NCBI GenBank assembly: GCA_020631735.1
Contig: CM036188.1
Span: 17,030,214 to 17,094,213, forward strand
Direction: 5' to 3'
DNA length: 64,000 nt
From: Saccharum officinarum
Taxonomy: Eukaryota; Streptophyta; Magnoliopsida; Poales; Poaceae
The number at the start of each line of letters is the position of its first letter. Position 1 is the first letter of the stretch. The notes beneath the pieces are model-generated. The model searched no databases, was not told where the DNA came from, and was given only the letters and a program-made list of their open reading frames with translations. A program made the translations under genes and the position numbers. Below, piece by piece: positions 1 to 11,498 of the stretch.

Positions 1-1899
1 ACTAACAAGCTAGAAAAAGGTCTCTTGATCAACTAAAGCCAGAGCCATATAGCCCTCACAGTTGTACTGTATATCCCGGTTATCACTTACAGATAAGTCC
101 TTATGGAGAGAAACCAGAGCATCAAGATAATACACATGCTCTAGCCCCCTTTTAACAGTAATAAAATCATCTTAATAGTTGATTGCTTAATCTATTAATC
201 AAATTACAAGATCATTGTTCTTAGTTTAAGCACTAGCAGTAGCTACCCATATGCATTCCCAAGGTTGACAAGGAATCAAGATAACAATCACTAAGTTATA
301 ATCTCTAAGGTTGTCAAGGTAAGCACATGCATATGTATGACAATTCAATGTATAGGTAACAAGGATAGTCCTGTGTTATACTTGCCTTGATCAAAACTCT
401 CCGAGTGATACTGCTGATCTAGCTCAAAGTAATACTCCTGATCGTCCAGATACTGCTCACCTTCTATACCCGATCATCAATCAACAACACACATGCATCC
501 AATCAAACATACACGAAGCAAACAAAGAGTTACAATTAGAACAGTACACCAACAGTAACAAAACAGTAATAAAAGTTTATAAAACTCTTCTATATGTTTC
601 TACGATCACACATACGCAAAGATCACCAAATTCGGAGTTAAAACGTGAAAATTATGAATTTTCTAAGACTTCCTATAGATAAATAAATACTCAATTATAA
701 ACTCGAAAAATAAATTATCAAAACCAACTGTACAACTACACTAACATGTAGAGCTTGCAAATACGAACCTAACGCAACTTGAACGGATCAAATCGGAGTT
801 AAAATAAAGATTTTATGACCAAAACAATTCTAGTGGCAAAACTGTAATTATCTGAAAACGTATTTTTGACTTAACCGGGAGAGAATACGCTTTCCAAACA
901 CGAAAACGTACTTTCAGTTTTACGCTACGGACCGCGGGTTGATTACTAAAAAGCTGAGGGTCTCTTTAACAAATTTACCCCGCGAAGGGGTAAGTTCTAA
1001 TCTGGGCTGTTGATTCAAAAACGAACGGCCCTCAATCACCCGCAGCTCTACAGTGGAAGGCCCGGCCTCCACCTTCAAGTCCGGCAGCCGTCCACCATTA
1101 CCACCATGCCCACCTCGCCGGAGAAGTTCCGTCTCCCCCTTTTCCGACATCTACTTGACCCGCCACCAACTCAATCGAAAGAGAAACTTCCCCCGAACTC
1201 GTCTACCTGGTTTAGGAAGACTGCTATAGCGCGGAAACGGGACACGGCTAGGTTAGGGCGGCGGCGCCATTGCCGGTGCACCCGAGCTCACCAAAACCGC
1301 AATTCAAAACGTCTCAACACCAAAGAAGGGCACGGGAAGAAAAAAAAGGAGATTTGCAGGCTTACCAACGCGAAAGCACTCCTCCCCAACGTCCGTCGTA
1401 CTCAACCGAACCCAACCCTAGAACTCGACGTTTTGCGGTGGAACTCACAATTTTAGATGAAAAACGGAAACTAGAGGACCTAGGCGTCCTATTTATAGCC
1501 TCAATCGCTGATTTTGGTTAACATACCCGGATTACAAGATTCGGTTGCCGTTCGACTACGGTTCGTGACCGGCTCGGTTACGTGAGCTTGGAGGAGCATC
1601 CGACAGCCGGGTCCCACTTGCCAGCGAAGCAAGGAGGGAGGGAAGGCAGGTCGGCCCGGTTGCACAGGTAAGCTGTTTTATTTTTTTTTCTTTCTTTCAT
1701 TTATTCACTTCTATATATATATTTTCCAAAACCAAATCAATTAAAATAAAACAAATATAACCACACCACAAAATAAAATAAATGCAACAGCATGAATGCA
1801 TCACCAAATAGTTTTTTTAAAATTTTAATTTGCCATTAATTGTTATCTAAACTATTTGAAATTCATTATTCCTAAAGTTTAGAATTTTTGGGTGTTACA
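1..1899 (+). repeat. Partial Gypsy LTR (Tekay/Del-like), 5' end outside window
   Basis: About the first 850 bases align closely with 19315-20130 inside the complete LTR at 18493-21752. The right edge ends in gggtgttaca, close to the gggtgtgaca end of that LTR. The bases after 1899 resume Copia LTR sequence that is uninterrupted near 14583, so this LTR was inserted into the Copia 3' LTR. The middle (about 860-1690) is not alignable by eye with the other copy, so they may be different subfamilies. The left boundary, and whether this is a solo LTR or one end of a full element, lie outside the window. The short open frames here (for example 1010-1456) have no recognisable domain. Confidence 0.75.
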
Positions 1900-3706
1900 T
1901 GAAAGCACACGCACAGCAATGGAAGACTGCTCTCCAATTTGCTGCTCGGAGTGGACACAGAAAATTCAGAGAGACAGAGTCTGCACAGGCTGGATGCACC
2001 AAACATCAATCTGTACCAGTGGCCAAACTAGCTACGAGCACTCTGCACACTGGTCAACACAGCTCTGGCTTGCACTCGCATAGATCACCGTGCTTCCCAT
2101 CGATTGCAGATAGAGATAGAAGACAGATCGGACCGAGCACCGAGGTGGACAAACAAGTGCTCCTAGAGTCCGACTCCCTGCAGTGAAAAGCAAGACGCAA
2201 GAAAATAGATGAACTAAAACTCACCAAAAATTGACACAGCAAAGAAAGAGCCTGGAACCTCCTGCACCAATCGGCTCCCGTCTCTTGACCGGTGTTGTAG
2301 CGAGCAGATTGGGGCCGATTCAGCAGGGTCTTAGCAGGAACAACAGCACGGAAGTATGCCGGACTCAGTGGTGCGGGTGCGGCTGCAGGGACGCACGGCG
2401 CTGCACTGCTCCTGCTCCGGTTGCGACCTGGGTCCGCAGCTACGAGCCCAACAAAAATAACGAGCGAAGAACACATCACGGCCGACGCTACGAACAGCAG
2501 AGCGACTTAACCAAAATTCGATCGAAACTCCAGCAAATCAAAATGAAACGCTCCTAAAATTTGCACAGACCAAATACAACATACCACAAACCTATTCCCC
2601 AAAAATCATCGCTTGAGATTGACCCAAACTCCGGGAAATTGAGATCATGAACAAGAACGCAAGTTTTTTCCCAAAAACAAAATCGGATTGAATCTTGATG
2701 CACGAGTGGAATTGATTCAAATCACTTGGTAGGATTATTCATCACTCATCAGAGCATCAACTGGACCAAGCAAAACTCACAGAAGGACTCAACTCGATCA
2801 CAAATCAAGAAGAGGAGCAATGGGTGAACAGTAACTCGCAAAAAGAAAACCACGAACGCACTGCAGGTCTCCCCTCCAGAGGACACCGAGAGGTTAAGGC
2901 CTCTCTTCCAACAGTAAAGTCACAGAATACACAACATCCTAGTTTCAGTTGTGGACCTCTCTTAAGAACTAGAAAATAAAACCCTAGGTGGAAGCGGGAA
3001 TGAAAGAGTGGGAGAGAGGTAAGGAGGCAAGGGGCTGCCATCCTCTATTTAACAGAGCTATTTTACATTCCCCTAAATGCCCCTGGATACATAAGAGCTA
3101 AACCAATAAGCCCAAGGACGTAGAGGTCCAACCCGGTCTTCATGTTGATCCGACGGCCACTGCGCCTCCTCACCGGTAGCTTCGCCTCGACGCGAACTCC
3201 CCGATGCCGCCACGTGCCGTCCGTTCCTCCTCGGAACCTCCGCCCGGGTTTTGAGGTCCAAACCCGTAAACCCGCCTCCGATGGTTTTGAGGCCCAAACC
3301 ATCAAACCGCTCCGTGAGTAGCGTACTCCATACGCGTCCCCCGCCATCCGACGCGTGTCACCTCCACGGTCAACACGGTCACTCCCATGTCTTCTCACGC
3401 TTGTCGATGCCCCAAGTGTCAGCCAGCGCGGCTAGCCACCCGACCTCCGGGTCCCTCGGTCCAAGCCTCACGTCCGTCCTTCACCCCTCAGGTCCATCGG
3501 CACGGCACGTCCTCCTTGACCTTCACCTCGCCGTCGGCTACCGTCTCCGTGCTCCACACCTGCACAACACAAGCCAAGAGACATGTCGCACACAAGGCTT
3601 TCGCCAAGGTATGGTTAGTCACCACTCAACCTACTTTGTAGATCACATTGACAATCACTCAGCACAAAACGAACACACAAGGGTACTTGTCAACCTTGTG
3701 TTCGCA
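1900..3706 (-). repeat. 3' LTR of the minus-strand Copia element (partial)
   Basis: 1900-3482 aligns with 14583-15990, apart from a 181-bp segment (2943-3123) absent from the other copy. On the minus strand the LTR begins TGCGAACACAAGG at 3706, directly after a polypurine tract. The far end is cut off by the Gypsy LTR at 1-1899. Open frames here, such as 2054-2479 and 3063-3398, recur in the other LTR and are not genes. Confidence 0.85.
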
Positions 3707-3722
3707 ATCTCCCCCTTGATGA
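3707..3722 (-). other. Polypurine tract of the minus-strand Copia element
   Basis: The minus strand reads tcatcaagggggagat just before the LTR start at 3706. This is the expected position and composition for the plus-strand DNA primer of a SIRE-type element. Similar G-rich purine tracts lie further upstream (about 4030, 4117 and 4172), as is common in this lineage. Confidence 0.75.
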
Positions 3723-5169
3723 GTGCATTGTCAACACCAATACACGAACAACTTGAGCAAAATAAAAAGAAGAAGAATAGAAAAACAAGGAGCTCAACCA
3801 AATAACCAAAAACCAAAGAAAGGTCAAAACCAGGTCATTTGAAATGAGCAAAAAACTTGGTCCCCAAAGACATGGGCAACAGCTCGACACAACCAAGTAA
3901 AACAAAGCTAGTCCTCAAGATGAGGCAATGGCTCAACACCACTAGCAACAATCGAAAAGCCGAAAAACTGCTAGACCCTCCAGAAGAGGCAAAGGCTCAA
4001 CACATCTAGAAAAAGCAACTCAAGTGCAGCTCCCCCTGAACAAATGCAATCTCACTCAAATAAATGCATCTTTTGATATTGTGAATGCATATCTTGTGAT
4101 ATTGTGAGTGTGGAAACTTCTCCCCCTTGTTGACATATGCACTTATCAAGTTAGAGCCCAAGGAATGCAACTCCCCCTCAAAACATGCTATAAATGCATA
4201 AATGCACAAATGCAGAAGCTTCAAAATTATAGCAAGTAGATTGAAAAGATGCTCTAGCTGATGCTATCATGTATACATATCAACAAATACAAGTGCTAGC
4301 AAATGCTCAAAGTGATCAAATGAGACGAAATATGACATTGTAGCAAGTTGGATCAAGTTTGAGCAATTTAAAAGAGGGTTCACCACCGAATGAGCACATA
4401 GCAAATATAGACAGGAGATCAACCTTGTGCTACACATGTATGCAAAGTGAACTACCCCAAACAAAGTTCACACATCATGTCATGAGACAAACTTGTGATT
4501 TGATCAAATTTTCAATCAATTGAATTTTATCGGAGTTATGCAGCTTATCACCAATGTTTGTCAAACAAATGTGTGCAGGAGGTTATTGATGCCATCAAAA
4601 CCTATGCCAAAAGCAATCAGAAGCTTAAGACAGTGATCTCGGTATCCATTACAGAGCTCAAGTTCACCCTTAAGTGCAATAGGGAGTTGTCTCGATACTC
4701 TGACATGGGACAGCAAAGACCCATCCCGATCTTTTCATACCTTGTTTTTTTTAAAGTTTTAGCACAAATTCAAGTTTCTCAAGCAAGTGTGTAACTCAAG
4801 GTATGAGCCGTAGCAACTAAGCATATATACGAAGCAAAAAGGGTTCTCGACACACCTATACATGCCAGTTGCTACAAGTAGTGGTGAACATGTTTCAAGT
4901 TTCTTCAAGTGTTATTCATGTTCACAATTGAAAGAGGCATTTTTAGCTCATATCAAGAGATCAAAGTGAGCCTAAGCAAAGCACATCATATATATCCATA
5001 ACATCCCCAACAAGAGCATAGTATCAATCTAGCTACTATAAGGATGAAGCTCAAGATGCAATATGATACATGATGATATGATATGCAAATATGATACAAA
5101 AGCGAAAACAAAAGCTAAACTAAAAACAAAACCAAAAAATAATGTACAAGAACCACAAACTTCCCTCTT
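3723..5169 (-). other. Non-coding spacer between RNase H and 3' LTR
   Basis: This AT-rich stretch holds no open frame with a recognisable domain. SIRE-type elements usually have a long region here, sometimes with an envelope-like ORF. I see no such ORF. A loose repeat of about 55 bases built around 'ggctcaacac' occurs between 3870 and 4010. Confidence 0.6.
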
Positions 5170-7569
5170 CTAAAAAGGATAACAAACCCCAAGCTCTCCT
5201 CGCAAGCGAGCAAACTGAGTTTGGTCAAGGGGTTTAGTGAACATATCTGCGAGCTGGTTGTGGGTGTCAACATGAATAAGTTCAATGTCCCCTTTCTCAT
5301 AGTGGTCTTGCAAGAAGTGAAAATGGACCTCTATATGCTTGGTTTTGGAGTGAAGAACGGGGTTTTTGGCTACACAAATGGCACTGGTGCTATCACAGAA
5401 CAAAGGCACTTGCCTAAACTCTAAGCCATAGTCTCGCAAAGTAGCAACCATCCAAAGCAATTGGGAACAGCAAGCAGCAGCAACATACTCAGCTTCTGTG
5501 GTGGATTGGGCTACAGTGGACTGCTTGCGAGAAGACCAAGACACAAGAGAAGACCCAAGAAACTGACAAGTCCCAGAAGTGGACTTCCTCTCAGTACGAC
5601 AGCCAGCATAATCCGCATCAGAGTAACTGCAAAGAGAAAGAGAGGAGGAAGCCGAAAACCAAAGACCAAATTCGGGTGTGAACCGAAGGTACCTCATGAT
5701 CCGCTTGACGGCTTGACGATGCGATGTGCGCGGTGAAGACTAAAAGCGCGCGCACAAGCAAATCGTGAACTGGATGTCCGGTCTCGTTACCGTTAGGTAC
5801 AGCAACGATCCGATCATGCTTCGGTACTCCTTCTGGTCCATAGCTTCTTCTTCCTTGTCCTCGTCTAGGGCCGTCGTGGTCGACATGGGCGTCGAAAGAG
5901 GCTTGGCCTCGCCCATATCAAACTTCCTCATAATATCCTTGGTGTACTTGCCTTGGTGTACGAATGTTCCTTCACGTGTTTGCTTGATTTGCAGCCCGAG
6001 GAAGAATGTCAACTCGCCCATCATGTTCATCTCGAATTCCCTGCTCATAGTCTTAGAAAACTTTGCAACAAGAGTATGAGAGGAACCACCAAAAATGATA
6101 TCATCCACGTAAATCTGAACCAAAAGTGTGTCAGTGCCTTGCTTGAGGAGAAACAAAGTTTTATCTACAAAACCCATCTTAAAGCCCTTAGCAAGCAAGA
6201 AGGCTTTCAAACGCTCATACCAGGCTATCGGGGCTTGTTTTAATCCATACAAGGCTTTGTGGAGTTTGTAAACATGGTTGGGATACTTGGGATTTTCAAA
6301 GCCAGGGGGTTGTCTCACATACACCTCTTCCTCTATGTACCCGTTCAAAAAGGCGCTCTTCACATGTATTTGATACAGTTTGAACCCTTTTGAAACTGCA
6401 TAAGCTAAGAGCATCCTTATAGCCTCGATACGGGCCATAGGAGCAAAGGTTTCTTCAAAGTCTACTCCCTCTTTCTGACAAAACCCCTGAGCCACTAGCC
6501 TAGCCTTATATCTCACCACCACTCTATCCTCACTTTGCTTGTTCTTGAAAACCCATTTTGTACCTATAGGATGAGACTCTGGTGGAGGTGGAACTAAGAC
6601 CCAGACTTCATTTCTCTCAAAGTTTTGTAACTCCTCGTGCATAGCATTGACCCAATCGGAATCAGAAAGTGCGTGTCCAACATTTTGTGGCTCAAAATTA
6701 GCGACAAAAGCGGAATGAGCGAAATGTGAGATTTCATATGACCTTGAGCGTGTAACACGCTGACTAATGTCGCCGATCATGGTTTGAGGCGGGTGGCGAC
6801 GCTGGATGTGCCGAGGGGCTTCCCTCAAAGATGTCGCCTCCCCCTCAATAGCTACTGGGGCCTCCTCAGGTGTAGCCGACGTAGGCTGAGGAGGCGGCTC
6901 GTGCAGACCCCATGTAGTGGAAGAAGATGGATCTGGTCCGTGAGCCGAAGTAGTTGTCGTAGACTCGACTGGAACAGCCGAAGAGGTCGACTCTGCATCT
7001 CCCCAATCAGCATCTTCCTTATTTTCCTCAACGAAGATGCTCTCACCAATCTCCTGATCACCTGCACTTTCAAAGACAGGAATAGAACAAGGCATGTTCT
7101 CATCGAAAGTGACTTCACAAGTCTCTACGACTCGGTTAGTTTCAAGATTAAGTACTCGATATGCATGAGAATGTAAAGCATAACCAAGAAAAACACCATC
7201 CGAGGATCGAGACTCAAATTTATCTAAATTACCTTGTTTCAGAATAAAACACCTGCATCCAAACACTCGAAAGTGGCTCACCTTGGGTAGTCGACCGAAT
7301 TGCAGCTCATAAGAAGTTTTCTTCATGAAGGCTTGAAGAAAGATGCGATTAGAAACATAACACGCGGTGTTGATTGCTTTGGCCCAATATCTCCTAGGAG
7401 TCCTATGCTCATCGAGCATCGTCCTGGCCATCTCAACAAGGGTCTGATTCTTGCACTCAACAACACCATTTTGCTGAGGGACATAGGGAGAGGAAAACTG
7501 ATGCTCAAGGCCCAAAGAAGCACAAAAAGGTTTCAAAGTGAGTATTCTTGAATTCTGTGCCATTGTCAC
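5170..7569 (-). pseudogene. Copia pol: integrase C-half, reverse transcriptase, RNase H
   Basis: One minus-strand frame starts in the integrase core (PQQNGVVE with the catalytic Glu). It runs through the integrase C-terminal region and a variable linker into reverse transcriptase with the YVDDIIFGG box, then RNase H with DADYAG, TTEAEYVAA and CDSTSAI. An in-frame TAG near 5740 follows the CARF motif at the end of RT. RNase H continues in the same frame to 5170 and ends about as expected. The first catalytic Asp of RT (motif A, normally [10 protein letters not shown]) reads [10 protein letters not shown] at 6364-6366, so polymerase activity should be lost. The N-terminal half of integrase lies in another frame at 7505-7936. 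Confidence 0.9.
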
Positions 7570-8391
7570 TGCGAATCGCTCTCATGGCATTTTTAGGGAA
7601 CTCATTTTGCAACCGAAGAATCAAATCTCGAGCATGTGAAAAAGCCTCATCCTTACCTTCCATGAAAAACACCCAAGAGTAGCAAGAAAAATCGTCCACG
7701 ATCACTAGAACGTACCACTTCCCACCCTCTGACCGAACCCGAGCTGGACCAACTGTGTCCATGTGAAGTAGCTCGTCGGGTTCCTTGGTCATGACTTGAT
7801 TCACAAGTGAGTGAGAAGCGGCAACCATCTTCCCGTGACGACAAGGGTGACACACCAAATCCTTCTCAAATTTCAAATTGGGCAATCCTCGGATTAGATC
7901 AAGTGAGCTCAACCTAGTTAGTAAGTCAAAGCTCAAGTGACCAAGTCTCCTATGCCACTTCTAAAGCTCAGAGGAGGATCCGGCCACTAGACAATGAGAA
8001 GAGCCAAAGGAATGAGAAAAATCAGCTCAAAAGACACGACCAAAAGGAACAATCTGGCAAACAAGATTTCCCTGAGAGTCAAGAACTTGAGACAAGCCGG
8101 TCTTAAAGCGCACTTCAAAGCCATCTTGAAGGAGTTGCGAAACAGAAAGCAAATTAAAATGCAAGTTTGAAACCAAAGCAACATCCTTCAAGACAAAACT
8201 CTCATTGACCCGAATGGTCCCACGAGAAAGCACTTTACCTTTGCTATTATCCCCGAATGTGATGTACTCCTTACATTACATGGGGTCGAGGCTTGAGAAC
8301 CATTTGGAACTTCTGGTCATGTGGCGCGAGCATCCGGAATCAATGAGCCATGTGTTCTCTAGACCTCCATCCTGCATCAATAGAAAGACAA
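6921..8391 (-). repeat. Tandem unit 1 of 3 (1,471 bp, protease-integrase block)
   Basis: The first of three head-to-tail 1,471-bp copies. It covers the end of the integrase linker back through the integrase core and pre-integrase region to the protease (IDSGCSRHMT). The left edge continues into the single-copy RT region, so this is the unit in the normal context on its RT side. Compared with units 2 and 3, the one base I noticed that differs is at 7684 (a for g; Cys for Arg in integrase). Confidence 0.95.
7505..7936 (-). pseudogene. Copia integrase N-half (unit 1)
   Basis: This encodes the segment from the pre-integrase region (cHPCRHGK) into the integrase catalytic core, with the first Asp in LLHMDTVGP and the second in RSDNGTEF. 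It then shifts frame at the T-run (plus-strand a-run near 7523-7528), after which the catalytic Glu lies in the frame of 5170-7569. All three tandem units carry the same shift, so it predates the triplication. Upstream in-frame stops separate it from the protease portion. Confidence 0.85.
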
Positions 8392-9040
8392 AAGAAGATG
8401 GATCTGGTCCGTGAGCCGAAGTAGTTGTCGTAGACTCGACTGGAACAGCCGAAGAGGTCGACTCTGCATCTCCCCAATCAGCATCTTCCTTATTTTCCTC
8501 AACGAAGATGCTCTCACCAATCTCCTGATCACCTGCACTTTCAAAGACAGGAATAGAACAAGGCATGTTCTCATCGAAAGTGACTTCACAAGTCTCTACG
8601 ACTCGGTTAGTTTCAAGATTAAGTACTCGATATGCATGAGAATGTAAAGCATAACCAAGAAAAACACCATCCGAGGATCGAGACTCAAATTTATCTAAAT
8701 TACCTTGTTTCAGAATAAAACACCTGCATCCAAACACTCGAAAGTGGCTCACCTTGGGTAGTCGACCGAATTGCAGCTCATAAGAAGTTTTCTTCATGAA
8801 GGCTTGAAGAAAGATGCGATTAGAAACATAACACGCGGTGTTGATTGCTTTGGCCCAATATCTCCTAGGAGTCCTATGCTCATCGAGCATCGTCCTGGCC
8901 ATCTCAACAAGGGTCTGATTCTTGCACTCAACAACACCATTTTGCTGAGGGACATAGGGAGAGGAAAACTGATGCTCAAGGCCCAAAGAAGCACAAAAAG
9001 GTTTCAAAGTGAGTATTCTTGAATTCTGTGCCATTGTCAC
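8276..9040 (-). pseudogene. Chimeric integrase C-half/protease ORF across junction of units 1 and 2
   Basis: The frame starts with the integrase C-half of unit 2, identical to the start of the 5170-7569 frame up to AHGPDPSS. At the repeat junction (8391/8392) it passes straight into the protease sequence of unit 1, with the active-site IDSGCSRHMT, and stops at WFSSLDPM. The fusion exists only because of the tandem duplication and joins domains in an order no retroelement uses. No function is expected. Confidence 0.85.
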
Positions 9041-9862
9041 TGCGAATCGCTCTCATGGCATTTTTAGGGAACTCATTTTGCAACCGAAGAATCAAATCTC
9101 GAGCATGTGAAAAAGCCTCATCCTTACCTTCCATGAAAAACACCCAAGAGTAGCGAGAAAAATCGTCCACGATCACTAGAACGTACCACTTCCCACCCTC
9201 TGACCGAACCCGAGCTGGACCAACTGTGTCCATGTGAAGTAGCTCGTCGGGTTCCTTGGTCATGACTTGATTCACAAGTGAGTGAGAAGCGGCAACCATC
9301 TTCCCGTGACGACAAGGGTGACACACCAAATCCTTCTCAAATTTCAAATTGGGCAATCCTCGGATTAGATCAAGTGAGCTCAACCTAGTTAGTAAGTCAA
9401 AGCTCAAGTGACCAAGTCTCCTATGCCACTTCTAAAGCTCAGAGGAGGATCCGGCCACTAGACAATGAGAAGAGCCAAAGGAATGAGAAAAATCAGCTCA
9501 AAAGACACGACCAAAAGGAACAATCTGGCAAACAAGATTTCCCTGAGAGTCAAGAACTTGAGACAAGCCGGTCTTAAAGCGCACTTCAAAGCCATCTTGA
9601 AGGAGTTGCGAAACAGAAAGCAAATTAAAATGCAAGTTTGAAACCAAAGCAACATCCTTCAAGACAAAACTCTCATTGACCCGAATGGTCCCACGAGAAA
9701 GCACTTTACCTTTGCTATTATCCCCGAATGTGATGTACTCCTTACATTACATGGGGTCGAGGCTTGAGAACCATTTGGAACTTCTGGTCATGTGGCGCGA
9801 GCATCCGGAATCAATGAGCCATGTGTTCTCTAGACCTCCATCCTGCATCAATAGAAAGACAA
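8392..9862 (-). repeat. Tandem unit 2 of 3 (1,471 bp, protease-integrase block)
   Basis: Open frames repeat at exactly +1,471 from unit 1. It contains an integrase N-half frame (8976-9407), a pre-integrase frame (9498-9704) and the protease. The junction joins 'gaaagaca' to 'aagaagatgg' with about one extra a and no longer homology. Confidence 0.95.
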
Positions 9863-10511
9863 AAGAAGATGGATCTGGTCCGTGAGCCGAAGTAGTTGTC
9901 GTAGACTCGACTGGAACAGCCGAAGAGGTCGACTCTGCATCTCCCCAATCAGCATCTTCCTTATTTTCCTCAACGAAGATGCTCTCACCAATCTCCTGAT
10001 CACCTGCACTTTCAAAGACAGGAATAGAACAAGGCATGTTCTCATCGAAAGTGACTTCACAAGTCTCTACGACTCGGTTAGTTTCAAGATTAAGTACTCG
10101 ATATGCATGAGAATGTAAAGCATAACCAAGAAAAACACCATCCGAGGATCGAGACTCAAATTTATCTAAATTACCTTGTTTCAGAATAAAACACCTGCAT
10201 CCAAACACTCGAAAGTGGCTCACCTTGGGTAGTCGACCGAATTGCAGCTCATAAGAAGTTTTCTTCATGAAGGCTTGAAGAAAGATGCGATTAGAAACAT
10301 AACACGCGGTGTTGATTGCTTTGGCCCAATATCTCCTAGGAGTCCTATGCTCATCGAGCATCGTCCTGGCCATCTCAACAAGGGTCTGATTCTTGCACTC
10401 AACAACACCATTTTGCTGAGGGACATAGGGAGAGGAAAACTGATGCTCAAGGCCCAAAGAAGCACAAAAAGGTTTCAAAGTGAGTATTCTTGAATTCTGT
10501 GCCATTGTCAC
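9747..10511 (-). pseudogene. Chimeric integrase C-half/protease ORF across junction of units 2 and 3
   Basis: Identical in sequence and extent to the ORF at 8276-9040, shifted by 1,471 bases. It is a second by-product of the tandem triplication, with integrase C-half fused in frame to protease (IDSGCSRHMT). Confidence 0.85.
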
Positions 10512-11332
10512 TGCGAATCGCTCTCATGGCATTTTTAGGGAACTCATTTTGCAACCGAAGAATCAAATCTCGAGCATGTGAAAAAGCCTCATCCTTACCT
10601 TCCATGAAAAACACCCAAGAGTAGCGAGAAAAATCGTCCACGATCACTAGAACGTACCACTTCCCACCCTCTGACCGAACCCGAGCTGGACCAACTGTGT
10701 CCATGTGAAGTAGCTCGTCGGGTTCCTTGGTCATGACTTGATTCACAAGTGAGTGAGAAGCGGCAACCATCTTCTCGTGACGACAAGGGTGACACACCAA
10801 ATCCTTCTCAAATTTCAAATTGGGCAATCCTCGGATTAGATCAAGTGAGCTCAACCTAGTTAGTAAGTCAAAGCTCAAGTGACCAAGTCTCCTATGCCAC
10901 TTCTAAAGCTCAGAGGAGGATCCGGCCACTAGACAATGAGAAGAGCCAAAGGAATGAGAAAAATCAGCTCAAAAGACACGACCAAAAGGAACAATCTGGC
11001 AAACAAGATTTCCCTGAGAGTCAAGAACTTGAGACAAGCCGGTCTTAAAGCGCACTTCAAAGCCATCTTGAAGGAGTTGCGAAACAGAAAGCAAATTAAA
11101 ATGCAAGTTTGAAACCAAAGCAACATCCTTCAAGACAAAACTCTCATTGACCCGAATGGTCCCACGAGAAAGCACTTTACCTTTGCTATTATCCCCGAAT
11201 GTGATGTACTCCTTACATTACATGGGGTCGAGGCTTGAGAACCATTTGGAACTTCTGGTCATGTGGCGCGAGCATCCGGAATCAATGAGCCATGTGTTCT
11301 CTAGACCTCCATCCTGCATCAATAGAAAGACA
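9863..11332 (-). repeat. Tandem unit 3 of 3 (about 1,471 bp, protease-integrase block)
   Basis: The third copy. Its right edge at about 11332 passes into the unique gag-protease linker ('aaagacataggatg'), so this unit sits in the normal context on its Gag side. The integrase N-half frame is 10447-10878. It has one noticed private change (t for c near 10774, Glu for Gly in the HGK motif). Confidence 0.95.
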
Positions 11333-11498
11333 TAGGATGAGCAAATGGCGCAACACTGGGGTTAGTAAACTGTGAAGGATACCAGTGTCGGCTCATTTGC
11401 CTTGAAAAAGTGTTAGGAAAAATATCAAACATGCCATGTCCCATTTGAGGAAAGCGGGCACCACGTGGGGGAAAACGTGGTCCGCTAGAGCTGTAGGA

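Noticed and set aside
2054..3398. Several ORFs (141 codons, 111 codons) in the Copia 3' LTR
   Set aside because: They recur in the 5' LTR, so they are repeat sequence and not genes.
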